Shown: positions 16,722-29,040 of the stretch, one piece after another
Layout: the number at the start of each line of letters is the position of its first letter
How positions within the stretch are numbered: the stretch's first letter is position 1
Assembly: GCA_902500995.1 (NCBI GenBank)
Contig: CABVSR010000009.1
Coordinates: forward strand, 1-64,000
Reading direction: 5' to 3'
Source: an uncultured Nitrospira sp.
Lineage (GTDB): Bacteria; Nitrospirota; Nitrospiria; Nitrospirales; Nitrospiraceae
Length of the DNA: 64,000 nt
Notes under the pieces: generated by a model
Databases searched by the model: none
Told to the model about the DNA's origin: nothing
What the model saw: the letters and a program-made list of their open reading frames with translations, nothing else
Made by a program: the position numbers and the translations under genes

Positions 16722-17189
16722 TCACAAGCGCTTCTCTTCCAGGTCGTACACATCGAAATACACGTAGACGGGGCGGTGGCTCGGCACATGTTGAGGAATG
16801 TAGTCTTCCATATAGGCCTGCACCTGAGGGGTCATCTCGGAAAGACGCATGTCCCGCATCTGGTTATTCCACTGAATGATGGCCTGCCGGTCATCCACCT
16901 TGCTGTGGGCCGTGAGCCAGGCGGCCAGTTCGTCATCGTTCACACCGGTGGCCACGACGTCCTTGAATTGCTCGGGAGTGATGCCCGTGAACGAAAACAG
17001 GAGACCCGCCAGCGAGCAAGGCCAATAGTTGTACTCCCCGTTGAGACCTAAGAGAAAGGCCCGGCATTTGTCCGCGCAACGCGCGGCGATGACATAACCT
17101 CCCAACATTTCCCGCGGGCTGCGAGGGTAGGTCTTCGTCAGGTCTTTCGCGAGCGTTTTCACTTTGTTCAGATCAGGCTTCATAGTCAT
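16722..17189 (-). CDS. DUF5069-like protein
   Basis: A 155-residue protein with the pattern YPRSPREMLGGYVIAARCAD near the N-terminus, then KCRAFLLGLNGEYNYWPC, matching the DUF5069 theme of a conserved LGGY-x-x-xARxxDK segment followed by GEYxxxCPL. No function is established for the family. It lacks a signal peptide and membrane helices. ATGs at 17189 and 17183 are both possible, the former close to GGAGT. It is separated by about 110 bases from the VOC gene upstream. Confidence 0.72.
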   Translation of the reverse strand: MTMKPDLNKVKTLAKDLTKTYPRSPREMLGGYVIAARCADKCRAFLLGLNGEYNYWPCSLAGLLFSFTGITPEQFKDVVATGVNDDELAAWLTAHSKVDDRQAIIQWNNQMRDMRLSEMTPQVQAYMEDYIPQHVPSHRPVYVYFDVYDLEEKRL

Positions 17190-17301
17190 CCTTGTACTCC
17201 CTACCGCGATGGCCGGACGAGCCGGAGCCTTGCGTCCATAATCTTCCCCTGTTGAATCGAGGTCAACAGCCCTTGGAGGCGTTACTGAAGAGTCTGACTG
17301 C

Positions 17302-17745
17302 TCATACGGTCTTCTTTCGTGATCGCGTCCGTGACGCGTGGGAAACCGTGATTCCTGCTTTTTGCACCTCTTGATAGGGGAGGAGCCACACGAGAGACTC
17401 GTCGCTCAAGTCGCCGACTTGGATGCGATTGCCCCAGGGGTCGCGGAAATCGCAACGGAAGTGGGGTTCCATCTTCAACTTGTATTTGTGGGTGAGCTTG
17501 CGCCTGACTTCTTTGATCTGGCGGGCATCGCGCACCATCAATCCGAAATGTTTCATGCGGTCCGGCTGTAGCCGGTCCACTTCAAAAATGGCCATGAACT
17601 GATGTTCGCCCAGCTTGCACCAGGCGGCGCCCTCTCCACCACGCAACATTTCTAAGCCGAACACATCCGAATAGAACTTCACGGCCTTTTTCGCGTCGGT
17701 GACCTCGATGACGATATGGTTGCATCCGTAGACTTGAACCGCCAT
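17302..17745 (-). CDS. VOC family protein
   Basis: A 147-residue vicinal-oxygen-chelate fold protein, distinct from the one at 15624. NHIVIEVTDAKKAVKFYSDV opens the first module; DFRDPWGNRIQVGDLSDE closes the second. Candidate metal ligands are His10 and the Gln/Glu near the C-terminus. GAGGAG upstream supports the ATG. It is 12 bases after the DsbA-like gene, third in a pirin-DsbA-VOC operon. That context suggests a quinone or aromatic stress role, but no substrate can be assigned. Confidence 0.87.
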   Translation of the reverse strand: MAVQVYGCNHIVIEVTDAKKAVKFYSDVFGLEMLRGGEGAAWCKLGEHQFMAIFEVDRLQPDRMKHFGLMVRDARQIKEVRRKLTHKYKLKMEPHFRCDFRDPWGNRIQVGDLSDESLVWLLPYQEVQKAGITVSHASRTRSRKKTV

Positions 17746-17757
17746 GTCCAGCTCTCC

Positions 17758-18399
17758 TCACCCGGTGGCCTGCTCGATTGCCGCGAGAAAGGTCTCGACC
17801 GGCTGCGCCCCCGACACCACCGTTTTTTCGTTCACGAGGAAATAGGGCACCCCTCTGATCCCCAGCTGACGACCGCGCGCTTCTTCCTGCCGCACGGCCT
17901 CGATGCCGTCCTGGCTCTGCAAGAAGCGCCCGACCGCCGGGCCGTCCAAGCCGGCCCGACCGGCAAGGGACTGCAACGTCTCGGCCTCGCCGATATTCAG
18001 CCCTTCGGTAAAGTATCCGTGAAACAGCTCTTCAACCACGGCATCCTGGCGACCCTGCTGCTGAGCGAACCAGATCAGCCGATGGGCATCGAACGTATTC
18101 GGCGTGCGAGCAATACGATCGAAGGCGAACTCAATGCCGGCGCTCACGCCCGCCCCGGAGATTCGCTGGTGAATCGCCTGCATTTCCCCGGGCCCCCCGA
18201 ACTTCGCTTCAAGGTAGACACGGCGATCCATGCCGGCCTTCGGCATGGTCGGGTTCAGCTGGAACGGACGCCAGAACACGCGGGCAGATGCCTGTCTACC
18301 CGACGATTCCAACGCCTGTTCCAGCCGCCGCTTCCCGACATAACACCAGGGACAGACCACATCGGAGTACACCTCGATCATCAGTGCCGGGGTGGTCAC
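17758..18399 (-). CDS. DsbA-family oxidoreductase (FrnE-like)
   Basis: A 213-residue thioredoxin-fold protein without signal peptide. The active site is C16-P-W-C19 (YSDVVCPWCYVGKRRLE), followed by a helical insertion and GVRGVPYFLVNEKTVVSGAQ with the cis-Pro loop. The order matches FrnE, a cytoplasmic DsbA-like protein family tied to oxidative stress and polyketide clusters, also close to 2-hydroxychromene-2-carboxylate isomerases. Its ATG overlaps the TGA of the pirin gene by four bases, so both are co-translated. Confidence 0.92.
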   Translation of the reverse strand: MTTPALMIEVYSDVVCPWCYVGKRRLEQALESSGRQASARVFWRPFQLNPTMPKAGMDRRVYLEAKFGGPGEMQAIHQRISGAGVSAGIEFAFDRIARTPNTFDAHRLIWFAQQQGRQDAVVEELFHGYFTEGLNIGEAETLQSLAGRAGLDGPAVGRFLQSQDGIEAVRQEEARGRQLGIRGVPYFLVNEKTVVSGAQPVETFLAAIEQATG

Positions 18400-19280
18400 G
18401 ACAAGTGTCCCATCTTCCCCGCTTGGTAATCCTGCACGGCCTGGATGATCTCATCGCGCGTGTTCATCACAAACGGACCGTAACGGGCGATCGGTTCCGC
18501 GATGGGCTCTCCGCTCAACACCAGGATGGTGGCATCCTGCTTCGCCTCCAGCACCACCCGCTCGCCTCGTTGCCCGAACTGCCCGATTTCCACTTCGCCC
18601 ACGGTCTGAGACCCGTTGACTACAACTTGGCCATGGAGCACGAACAGGGACGAATTAAACCCTTCGGGTAACTCCAGTTCCAGCCTGTGGCCTGCCGTCA
18701 GCCGCAGATCGAACAGATGGACCGGGCTAAAGGTCTTCGCTGGTCCCTTCACGCCGCGAAACTCCCCGGCAATCACGCGCAATTGGCCGGCTCCTTCGCC
18801 GAGCTCCACGCTCGGAATGTCACTATTGAGCAAGGTCTGATACCGCGGCGCCGTCATTTTGAACGCCTTCGGCAGATTCACCCATAGCTGAACCCCTTCC
18901 AGGAGACCGCCTTGTTTCGCAAACCCTTCCTCATGCAGTTCCTCGTGGACGACACCGGAGGCGGCCGTCATCCATTGCACATCGCCCGGCCCGATCACGC
19001 CCCCGCTGCCGGTCGAGTCACGATGCGCCACTTTCCCGTGGTACATGATGGTCACCGTCTCGAACCCTCGATGGGGATGTTCCCCCACACCGAGCCGGCG
19101 GGTAGTCGGAGGAAACTGTTCCGGCCCCATGTAGTCGAGCATCAAGAAGGGAGAGAGTTGTTCCTCGACTCCTGCGCCCGGAATCATGTTGCGCACCGGA
19201 AACCCGTCTCCGACCATATGGTGTGACCCCGCCTGATAGACTCCCACAAGCTCCTTGGCGCTGGTTGTCTCTGCTCGCAT
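18396..19280 (-). CDS. Pirin family protein
   Basis: A 294-residue bicupin. The metal site is seen in GEHPHRGFETVTIMYHG and in VQWMTAASGVVHEELHEEGF (His, His, His, Glu). The C-terminal cupin begins around HLFDLRLTAGHRLELELPEG. Bacterial pirins have quercetinase or redox-sensing roles. AAAGGAGGG before the ATG at 19280 selects this start; the reading frame extends 50 codons further without family similarity. A strong promoter with a palindromic operator lies about 200 bases upstream. It is first in the pirin-DsbA-VOC operon. Confidence 0.92.
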   Translation of the reverse strand: MRAETTSAKELVGVYQAGSHHMVGDGFPVRNMIPGAGVEEQLSPFLMLDYMGPEQFPPTTRRLGVGEHPHRGFETVTIMYHGKVAHRDSTGSGGVIGPGDVQWMTAASGVVHEELHEEGFAKQGGLLEGVQLWVNLPKAFKMTAPRYQTLLNSDIPSVELGEGAGQLRVIAGEFRGVKGPAKTFSPVHLFDLRLTAGHRLELELPEGFNSSLFVLHGQVVVNGSQTVGEVEIGQFGQRGERVVLEAKQDATILVLSGEPIAEPIARYGPFVMNTRDEIIQAVQDYQAGKMGHLS

Positions 19281-19710
19281 ATCCGCCCTCCTTTCGTGTC
19301 CGTTTCCCGCACTGTACTGTCGCCATCCGGTTGCGCCGGCGGCAACCCTGAAGGAGGTGAATTTAGCGACCACCGCTCGCAGTGGCCACCTATTCAGGAC
19401 TGTACTCCTCCGTGCCTGCGAGTTCCACAATCTCGTGGTCCTTGCCTGCGGCTGCCCCGATCGTCTCGCACACCACTATAATAGTTCTAGTTAGAATCAA
19501 GTCAAGTGCGAACATCGCGTTCCTTCCCGCTTCGGGAATCGTGACCACGCCACGCCTTCACGTTATATGGGGGTCACTGAAGTCTCACCGAGGAGAAGAT
19601 ACGTCCGACAGGAGAAGACGCGTGTGGACGTCTTGGCAGGAGATAGTGGTGATGAGAATGGAGTGGGAGCAGCGTGAGATGCGAGGGACAGGACCGGTGA
19701 GGGTGGAAAG
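19281..19710. other. Intergenic region between pirin and smpB genes
   Basis: 430 bases with no convincing gene. It holds the promoter at 19478-19505, and short frames on both strands lack ribosome sites and family similarity. The part from 19580 to 19710 is G/A-rich on the plus strand, with no recognised element. Confidence 0.6.
19478..19505 (-). promoter_or_regulatory. Sigma-70-type promoter with palindrome in the spacer
   Basis: On the minus strand TTGACT (19505-19500), a 16-base spacer, then TATTAT (19483-19478). The spacer contains the palindrome TTCTA-AC-TAGAA (19485-19496), where a repressor would block polymerase. It points to the pirin operon. A chance TATAAT on the plus strand overlaps it but lacks a -35 box. 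Confidence 0.55.
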
Positions 19711-20190
19711 TTATTTCCGACTCTTGATCGCGCGCTCCACCTCGCGGCCTGCCTCCCGGGCCTTGATGGACTCGCGGCGATCGTATTGCTTTTTGCCTTT
19801 GGCCAGAGCCAGCTCCACCTTCGCGTGACCGCGTTTGGAAAAGTAGATGCGGAGAGGAACCAGCGTAAGACCCTTGAGCTGGGTTTTCCCGATCAGTTTG
19901 TTGATCTCCTTACGATGGAGCAGGAGCTTCCGTTTGCGAAGCGGATCATGATTCATCAGGTTGCCGTGCGAGTAGGGGCTGATATGGCAATGGTTCAAGT
20001 ACACCTCGCCGTCATCGACCGATGCGTAGCTGTCCTGGAGATTCACGCGCCCCTCTCGCAACGACTTCACCTCGGTTCCGCGCAGGATCACGCCGGACTC
20101 GAACTTCTCTTCGATAAAATAGTCGTGGTAGGCCTTCCGATTCGTGGCCACCACTTTGTACTGATCGTCGGGATCTTGCGCCTTGGTCAT
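19711..20190 (-). CDS. smpB: SsrA-binding protein SmpB
   Basis: A 159-residue protein matching SmpB over its full length: [20 protein letters not shown], then [20 protein letters not shown] and the C-terminal [20 protein letters not shown] tail, which enters the ribosomal mRNA channel. It binds tmRNA and delivers it to stalled ribosomes for trans-translation. The tmRNA gene itself was not found in the window. It is divergent from dciA with a 52-base shared upstream region. Confidence 0.97.
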   Translation of the reverse strand: MTKAQDPDDQYKVVATNRKAYHDYFIEEKFESGVILRGTEVKSLREGRVNLQDSYASVDDGEVYLNHCHISPYSHGNLMNHDPLRKRKLLLHRKEINKLIGKTQLKGLTLVPLRIYFSKRGHAKVELALAKGKKQYDRRESIKAREAGREVERAIKSRK

Positions 20191-20242
20191 GGTGAGAAAG
20201 CAACCGCTGTTTCAACGCCGCCCAGTTTGATATGATGCCGCC

Positions 20243-20740
20243 ATGCGCGGGCAAAGCACACTCGATTCCTTCGGCACTATTCTAGCAGGTGTCGCCCATC
20301 GGTTGGGCCTCGAGAGCAAACTCTTCGAGGCGCGCCTGCGCCGCCATTGGCCCGACATTGTCGGTGAGCCGATGGCGACCCACACGCGTCCCGACCAGAT
20401 CCGCTTCAAAAAGCTCCAGGTCTTCGTGCAGAACTCCGTGTGGCTGCAGCAACTCACCTTTCTGAAGCCGGTGCTCCTGGAAAAGGTCAATGGGTTGGCA
20501 GGGGGTGCGCTGGTGACGGACATCGTGCTGCGCATCGGGGAGTTTTCCGGCGAGCCGAAAGTGAACCCGCCGGCAGCGATCGGGCAGGAGCCTTCATCCC
20601 AGCCAAGCGCCGACTTGCTCAAGGAGGCCACACTTCACACGCAGGGCATTCAGGATCCGGCCCTCAGGGAACAGCTCGCGACGGTCATGGCGCAGGCGTT
20701 GTCGCTGAGGCCGCCGGACTCTTCGCAACGGGTCCCTTGA
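20243..20740 (+). CDS. dciA: DUF721 / DciA-like replicative helicase loader
   Basis: A 165-residue protein with an N-terminal DUF721 domain: LESKLFEARLRRHWPDIVGE, THTRPDQIRFKKLQVFVQNS, WLQQLTFLKPVLLEKVN. DciA is the ancestral loader of DnaB helicase in bacteria lacking DnaC or DnaI. The tail from about residue 105 is polar and probably disordered. Its place near gyrA, gyrB, dnaN and dnaA supports the replication role. The 3' end overlaps the convergent gene 20685-21299 by 56 bases. Confidence 0.85.
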   Translation: MRGQSTLDSFGTILAGVAHRLGLESKLFEARLRRHWPDIVGEPMATHTRPDQIRFKKLQVFVQNSVWLQQLTFLKPVLLEKVNGLAGGALVTDIVLRIGEFSGEPKVNPPAAIGQEPSSQPSADLLKEATLHTQGIQDPALREQLATVMAQALSLRPPDSSQRVP

Positions 20741-21299
20741 ACAATGGTCGCGAATAGACTGCCGTTGCCGCGCTGTCTTTGCCTTTTAGAACCGGTCCGA
20801 TGCGCCCTTCTTCTTCCTGCTCGTCTAACTTATAATATCCCCGCACCGATCCCTCGAATCCGTTACGCACCGCAGGATCTTCGCCTGCCACATACTTGTG
20901 CAGCATCTCGGGCTCCGTCCACCCTTCGTCCGTGAAGACGTAAATCGCGATACGTTGGTAGCGCCCTTTCGGGTCATCGCCGGTGGTCGGACGGATTTTC
21001 ATGGGGCCAAAATTTCTGGTCTCCGCACCCACCTTGCGGAAGCGTTCGATCAACGTTTCGATTTCGGTATCGCTCGTCCAAGACGGGACGTGCACCGCGA
21101 CGATGTGTCCCTCTTGGGACCCGATGCTGTAGGGAGGAATCGAACGATCCGGACGGCTGAGAAACATGCCGCCCCAGATGAGCGCAAAAGAACTGAATAA
21201 GACGCCTAGCGCCAATTTCACGACCGTATCCAGGGGGCGTTTAGCTGGACGTCCCGCAGGAGCCCCAGCGGCCGGCGGATTCTGGTGGGTCATCACCAT
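20685..21299 (-). CDS. Uncharacterised single-pass membrane protein
   Basis: A 204-residue protein. A Pro/Ala/Lys-rich N-terminus precedes one membrane helix (VVKLALGVLFSSFALIWGGM), then a soluble domain of about 130 residues (IVAVHVPSWTSDTEIETLIE, ERFRKVGAETRNFG, RIAIYVFTDEGW). The low-complexity tail ends in ASATTPAP. The domain probably faces the periplasm. It lies just upstream of gyrA's stop side and overlaps dciA tail to tail. I do not recognise the family. ATGs at 21299 and 21293 are equally possible. Confidence 0.75.
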   Translation of the reverse strand: MVMTHQNPPAAGAPAGRPAKRPLDTVVKLALGVLFSSFALIWGGMFLSRPDRSIPPYSIGSQEGHIVAVHVPSWTSDTEIETLIERFRKVGAETRNFGPMKIRPTTGDDPKGRYQRIAIYVFTDEGWTEPEMLHKYVAGEDPAVRNGFEGSVRGYYKLDEQEEEGRIGPVLKGKDSAATAVYSRPLFKGPVAKSPAASATTPAP

Positions 21300-21338
21300 G
21301 ATAAGGGCTGCCTGAAACCGCCGCCGTTCACGGAGTCA

Positions 21339-23798
21339 CTAGTCGCCCTCTTCGGGCACCCCTTCTTCGCGTTCGACCAGCCGCACCACGGCGACCACGC
21401 GGTCTTCGTCACCATCCATATCGAGCAGCCGCACGCCTTGCGTGTTGCGTCCGATTTCCCGGATGTCATCGACCTTGCAACGCAGCACTTTGCCCTGCGC
21501 AGCCATCAGCATGATTTCATCTTCGTCCCGGACCTGGAGGAATCCGACGGCGGCGCCATTGCGTTCGGTGGTCTTGACGCTGATGATGCCCTTGCCGCCG
21601 CGGCCCTGCACGCGATATTCGTTCACCGGGGTGCGCTTCCCGTACCCGCCTTCGGTGACGGTGAGAATCGCGGTGGTGGAATCGGGGGTGATGGTTTCCA
21701 TGCCGATGACCTCATCGCCCGGCTCCAGCGTGATGCCGCGCACGCCGTGGGCCGTGCGTCCCATGGCGCGCACATCTTCCTCTTTGAATCGGATCGTGAT
21801 GCCCTGTTTCGTGCCCAGCAGAATCTCGCGCTCGCCATCGGTGAGATCGACCCCGATCAACTTATCACCCGCATCGAGCGAGAGCGCGATGATGCCGCCC
21901 TGGCGCGGATTGCTGTAGGCCGACAATTCCGTCTTCTTGATCACGCCCTGTTTGGTGCCCATGATGACGAACCGATCCGCTCGGTATTCTTTCACCGGCA
22001 GCGTGGCTGTGACCTTTTCGTCTTTGGAGAGAGCCAGGAGATTGACCAATGCCTTGCCCTTGGCCGCCCGGCTCGCTTCGGGTATTTCATGCACCTTGAG
22101 CCAGTAGACCTTGCCCGCGTCGGTAAAGAACAGCAGGGAGTCATGAGTGGAGGCGGTGAACAGCGTTTCGACGAAATCCTCTTCCTTGATGCCCATGGCA
22201 ATCTTGCCTTTTCCGCCACGACGCTGCGCGCGATACAACGTGACGGCGTTCCGCTTGATGTACCCGGCATGCGAAATCGTCACCACGACTTCTTCTTCGG
22301 CAATCAGGTCTTCGAGGGTCAGTTCCGCTTCTTCCTTGACGATCTTCGTCCGGCGTTCGTCCTGATATTTCTCTTTGATCTCCGTCAGTTCGTCGCGGAT
22401 GATCTTGCGCACCAACGCTTCACTGCCGAGGACTGAACGCAGGTATTCGATGGTCTTTAGCACTTCCCGATACTCTTCGATCAACTTGTCGCGCTCCAGT
22501 TGCGTCAGGCGCTGGAGACGCATGTCGAGAATGGCATTGGCCTGGATTTCAGACAACCCGAACTGCTGCATCAAGCCCGCGCGGGCCACGTCGGGCGATT
22601 GCGAACGCCGGATCAAGGCGATCACGGCATCCAGATTGTCCAGAGCGATCTTCAGCCCTTCGAGGATATGGGCGCGCTCTTCCGCTTTGCGCAAATCGTA
22701 CGCCGTACGGCGCACGACCACTTCGCGCCGGTGCTCAACAAAGGCCTCAAGAATGCGCTTGAGGTTCAACACCTCCGGCCGGTTGTTGACGAGCGCCAGC
22801 ATGTTGACGCCGAAGGTCGTCTGCAATTGGCTGTGTTTATACAGATTGTTCAACACCACGAGCGGAATCTCATTGCGCTTCAGTTCGATCACAACCCGGA
22901 CTCCTTCGCGATCGGATTCATCGCGAATGTCGGAAATGCCGGACACGCGGTCTTCCTGCGCCAGGTCGGCTATTTTCTCGATCAGCTTCGACTTGTTCAC
23001 CTGGTACGGAATTTCGGTGATGATGAGGCGCTCGCGATCGGTGCGTTCGTCGGTTTCGATAGCGACCTTGGCCCGCACGGTCAGCAGTCCTCGGCCGGTC
23101 TCATACGCGTCCTTGATGCCGGATGTGCCGTAGATGAACCCGGCGGTGGGGAAGTCGGGGCCGGGGATCTTTTTCATCAGTTGGGCAATCGTCACCTCGG
23201 GATTGTCCAGTAGCAGGAGCAACCCTTCGATGACTTCACCCAGATTGTGCGTGGGAATGTTGGTCGCGTAGCCGACGGCGATGCCGCCCGCGCCGTTCAC
23301 CAGTAGATTCGGCACCCGCGAGGGCAAGACCAGGGGCTCGACACGCGATTCGTCGTAGTTCGGGCCGAAGTCCACGGTTTCTTTTTCGATGTCCGCTAAT
23401 AATTCTTCGGCCAGTTTGGTCAAGCGGGCTTCGGTGTACCGCATGGCCGCCGCCGCGTCGCCGTCCATCGAGCCGTAGTTGCCCTGGCCATCCACCAGCA
23501 TGTAACGCATGTTAAAGTTCTGCGCCATGCGCACGAGGGTGTCGTAAATCGCGGAGTCGCCGTGGGGATGGTAATTCCCCATGATCTCGCCCACGATCTT
23601 CGCCGACTTGCGGTAGGGCCGGTTCGCGGCCAGCCCCATCTCGTTCATGCCGTGCAAAATGCGGCGATGGACCGGCTTCAACCCGTCCCGCACATCGGGC
23701 AGCGCGCGACCGACGATCACGCTCATCGCGTAGTCAAGGTACGACGAGCGCATCTCATCTTCGATCGCAATCTGGCCTAGTCGTTCATCTGGCGGCAT
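21339..23798 (-). CDS. gyrA: DNA gyrase subunit A
   Basis: An 819-residue GyrA of normal length. The catalytic Tyr is residue 121 in AAAMRYTEARL. The quinolone region GDSAIYDTLV carries Ser82 and Asp86, the residues found in sensitive enzymes. The gyrase-defining box QRRGGKG lies near residue 525, before the C-terminal beta-pinwheel, so this is gyrase rather than ParC. With GyrB it introduces negative supercoils. GGAGGG precedes the ATG. A palindromic repeat fills most of the spacer to gyrB. Confidence 0.98.
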   Translation of the reverse strand: MPPDERLGQIAIEDEMRSSYLDYAMSVIVGRALPDVRDGLKPVHRRILHGMNEMGLAANRPYRKSAKIVGEIMGNYHPHGDSAIYDTLVRMAQNFNMRYMLVDGQGNYGSMDGDAAAAMRYTEARLTKLAEELLADIEKETVDFGPNYDESRVEPLVLPSRVPNLLVNGAGGIAVGYATNIPTHNLGEVIEGLLLLLDNPEVTIAQLMKKIPGPDFPTAGFIYGTSGIKDAYETGRGLLTVRAKVAIETDERTDRERLIITEIPYQVNKSKLIEKIADLAQEDRVSGISDIRDESDREGVRVVIELKRNEIPLVVLNNLYKHSQLQTTFGVNMLALVNNRPEVLNLKRILEAFVEHRREVVVRRTAYDLRKAEERAHILEGLKIALDNLDAVIALIRRSQSPDVARAGLMQQFGLSEIQANAILDMRLQRLTQLERDKLIEEYREVLKTIEYLRSVLGSEALVRKIIRDELTEIKEKYQDERRTKIVKEEAELTLEDLIAEEEVVVTISHAGYIKRNAVTLYRAQRRGGKGKIAMGIKEEDFVETLFTASTHDSLLFFTDAGKVYWLKVHEIPEASRAAKGKALVNLLALSKDEKVTATLPVKEYRADRFVIMGTKQGVIKKTELSAYSNPRQGGIIALSLDAGDKLIGVDLTDGEREILLGTKQGITIRFKEEDVRAMGRTAHGVRGITLEPGDEVIGMETITPDSTTAILTVTEGGYGKRTPVNEYRVQGRGGKGIISVKTTERNGAAVGFLQVRDEDEIMLMAAQGKVLRCKVDDIREIGRNTQGVRLLDMDGDEDRVVAVVRLVEREEGVPEEGD

Positions 23799-23809
23799 CT
23801 ACCCTCCAT

Positions 23810-23932
23810 CGGATGCTGAAAATGGTCCCCGGCTTCGTTCTCGGCTTGCCAACATCCTCAATGTACCCAGAGGGTACACCTGCGGTGTTGGCGTCGCCTG
23901 CGGCCTCGCCGGATGACCATTTTGAGCATCCG
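23810..23932. repeat. Palindromic repeat element between gyrB and gyrA
   Basis: End arms CGGATGCTGAAAATGGTC (23810-23827) and GACCATTTTGAGCATCCG (23915-23932) are nearly perfect inverted copies. The centre holds GTACCC-AGA-GGGTAC, also found in the element at 55365. It is part of a dispersed family in this window. Confidence 0.8.
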
Positions 23933-23958
23933 CTCAATTCATCGAACCAATGTGTCGG

Positions 23959-26433
<2,475 letters not shown>

Positions 26434-26527
26434 TCAACTCCTAGGTCGATGCGTTCAGTCTTCAGCCATCAGATCACAGCATGGGACGATCTGCCGATCG
26501 CTGCACGCTGACTGCTGATCGCTCGTT

Positions 26528-27658
26528 TCAAATCTTGATCGGCATCACCACGCATTTGAATCCCGGACTCTCGGCCTCCTGTATCAGGCAGGGGCTCAAG
26601 GCCGTATCCATCTGCAACGAGACCGATTCTCCGTCCATGACGCTCAAGGCGTCCAAGAGATAGCGGGCATTAAAGCCGGTGTGCAGCGCTTCGCCCTCAT
26701 AACGAGCCGCTAATTCTTCGGTGGCTTCCCCGTAATCCGGATTACTGGAGAACAACGTCATGCCCCCTGGGGCGAACGACATCTTGACCGCATTGGCCTT
26801 GTCCTTCGACAACACCGAGACACGCCGCAAGGCGCTCTCCAACAATCCGCGATTGACGATGATCCGCTTGCCGCTTTCCTTCGGCACCACCTGCTGGTAA
26901 TTGGGATAATTCCCCTCCATGAGCCGGGAGGTGAGCAACAGGCCGCTTTTCCGGAAGATCATGAGGTTCTTGGTGAACCCGATCAGCGGCTCCTCGTCGC
27001 CTCCCTCTTCGAGCAGGCGCCGCATTTCCTGAGCGGCTTTCTTCGGGATGATGGCCTTGATGTCCTGCGCCGGGGGCTTCGCGCTCGGGCTTCCGACTTC
27101 ACGCTCCGCTACGGCCAGGCGGTGACCATCGGTGCCCACGAGGCGCAGCAGCGTCGTTTTCTTGTCGGTGGCCGAGAGGCTGACGAGCAGACCGTTCAAG
27201 ATGTACCGGGCATCGTTATCGCCTGCGGCAAAGAGGGTCTTCCTGATCAACTCCAGTAAGCCGGCCCCGGCCAGCGGCGTCAATCCCTCCCGTTCAATCG
27301 AAGGCAACGCAGGATAATCGGCGCTGGGAAGACCGACGACCTTGAATTGGCTCTTCCCGAATTGGATGGTGGTCCAGTTGTTATCGCCGGAGGTCAGTTC
27401 AATCTCACCGCTCGGCAACTCCTTGATGATTTCGTACAATTTGCGCGCCGAGATCGTGACGCCGCCGGCCTCCAACACGGTGGCCTTGTACAACCCGCGC
27501 ATGCCGATCTCGAGATCCGTGGCGACGATTTCTGCCCCGTCGTGCTTGGCCTCCAACAGAATGTTCGAGAGGATCGGCATGGTGTTCCGTTTTTCCACGA
27601 CACCCTGCACGCGTTGCAAGCCCGTCAACAATTCCTCTCGTCCGATGCGTACCTTCAT
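26528..27658 (-). CDS. dnaN: DNA polymerase III beta subunit (sliding clamp)
   Basis: A 376-residue clamp protein with three repeated domains. MKVRIGREELLTGLQRVQGV opens the first; LPSADYPALPSIE, TDGHRLAVAE and a C-terminal CVVMPIKI (the family usually ends in M-P-[MI]-[RK]) mark the fold. It forms a ring on DNA that tethers polymerase. It starts 23 bases after the dnaA stop and is probably co-transcribed with it. Confidence 0.98.
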   Translation of the reverse strand: MKVRIGREELLTGLQRVQGVVEKRNTMPILSNILLEAKHDGAEIVATDLEIGMRGLYKATVLEAGGVTISARKLYEIIKELPSGEIELTSGDNNWTTIQFGKSQFKVVGLPSADYPALPSIEREGLTPLAGAGLLELIRKTLFAAGDNDARYILNGLLVSLSATDKKTTLLRLVGTDGHRLAVAEREVGSPSAKPPAQDIKAIIPKKAAQEMRRLLEEGGDEEPLIGFTKNLMIFRKSGLLLTSRLMEGNYPNYQQVVPKESGKRIIVNRGLLESALRRVSVLSKDKANAVKMSFAPGGMTLFSSNPDYGEATEELAARYEGEALHTGFNARYLLDALSVMDGESVSLQMDTALSPCLIQEAESPGFKCVVMPIKI

Positions 27659-27681
27659 GGTCGGTCTCCCTCAGAGAGCGC

Positions 27682-29025
27682 TCACGCCCTCAAGATCTGT
27701 TCTTTCAAGCCTTCCAGCGTCGTATGCAGGGTGCTGTCGGCCTCTTTGGCTTTGGTGATCTGCCGGCAGGCATGAATGATCGTGGTATGATCCTTGCCGC
27801 CGAATTGGCGGCCGATCTCAGGAAATGACGCGTCCGTGAGCTCCCGGCAAAGATACATGGCGATCTGGCGAGGATGCACCAGCGTTTTACTCCGCCGGCG
27901 CGATTTCAGATCGGCAATCTTCACATGGTATTTCGACCCCACGGCTTCCTGTATATCCTCGATGGAGACGATCTTTTTCTTTTCGCCGATGAGATCCCGC
28001 AAGACACTCTTCGCCATCTCCAGAGTGATGGCCTGCCCGGTGAGCGAGGAATAGGCGCCGACCCGTACGAGGGACCCCTCCAACTCACGGATGTTGTTCT
28101 TCATCGTGTTCGCCAAAAAATGGATCACGTCTTCAGGCAGCGCAATCCGCTCATCTTCGGACTTTTTCCGCAGGATGGCGATCCGGGTCTCGACGTCCGG
28201 TGGCTGCAGATCGGCAATCAGGCCCCACTCAAACCGCGACCGCAGCCGCTCTTCGATATCCGGCATGTCCTTCGGAAAACGATCGCTGGAGAGGACAATC
28301 TGTTTATGGGCTTCATACAGCGTGTTGAAGGTGTGAAAGAATTCCTCCTGCGTCCGTTCCTTCCCCGCTAAAAACTGGATGTCGTCGATCATCAGCATAT
28401 CGACGTTGCGGTACCGCTTGCGCAGGTCGATCATCTTGTCGTAGCGAATCGAATTGATGACTTCGTTCGTAAACTGTTCCGTCGTCAAATAGGCGATGCG
28501 CAGGTCGCTCCGTTCAGCCAGATAATTTCCGATGGCATTGAGCAGGTGAGTCTTTCCCAGTCCCACGCCGCCATACAGAAACAAGGGGTTGTAGGCCTTC
28601 GCCGGTTGCTCGGCCACGGCCATGCAGGCCGCGTGCGCAAACTGATTGCCGGCGCCGACGACGAAACTCTTGAACGTGTATTTCGGATTCAGTTGAATGC
28701 CTCGCTTGGAGCGTGAGGCCACGAATCCGCGTCCGGCCGTATCCGCTGCGGACTGATCAGGCTGCGCTTGAGCGGGCGCCTGTTTCTGGTTGACCACGAA
28801 CGAGACATCCATCCGCCCGCCGCCCTGAGCGGCCGATACCGCTTCGGCGAGCAGATCGTGATAATGCTCGCCTAACCAGTCGCCGAAAAATTTGTTCGGC
28901 ACGGCGAGATAGGCGGTCGTGTCTTCAATCCGATCCAGCACGACCGGAGTGAACCAGGTTTCATACACCTGTTTAGGCACCTTGTCTTGGATGTACACTA
29001 ACGCGTCGTTCCACATCTGATTCAT
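27682..29025 (-). CDS. dnaA: Chromosomal replication initiator DnaA
   Basis: A 447-residue DnaA with all four domains: N-terminal helicase-interaction domain ([13 protein letters not shown]), a variable linker with Gln/Ala/Pro (about 90-115), AAA+ domain with [16 protein letters not shown] and [20 protein letters not shown], and the DNA-binding domain with [20 protein letters not shown] and [12 protein letters not shown]. The upstream region holds several DnaA boxes, so autoregulation and origin firing are expected there. The start may be this ATG or the Met three codons later. Confidence 0.98.
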   Translation of the reverse strand: MNQMWNDALVYIQDKVPKQVYETWFTPVVLDRIEDTTAYLAVPNKFFGDWLGEHYHDLLAEAVSAAQGGGRMDVSFVVNQKQAPAQAQPDQSAADTAGRGFVASRSKRGIQLNPKYTFKSFVVGAGNQFAHAACMAVAEQPAKAYNPLFLYGGVGLGKTHLLNAIGNYLAERSDLRIAYLTTEQFTNEVINSIRYDKMIDLRKRYRNVDMLMIDDIQFLAGKERTQEEFFHTFNTLYEAHKQIVLSSDRFPKDMPDIEERLRSRFEWGLIADLQPPDVETRIAILRKKSEDERIALPEDVIHFLANTMKNNIRELEGSLVRVGAYSSLTGQAITLEMAKSVLRDLIGEKKKIVSIEDIQEAVGSKYHVKIADLKSRRRSKTLVHPRQIAMYLCRELTDASFPEIGRQFGGKDHTTIIHACRQITKAKEADSTLHTTLEGLKEQILRA

Positions 29026-29040
29026 CTCATTAAATCAATC

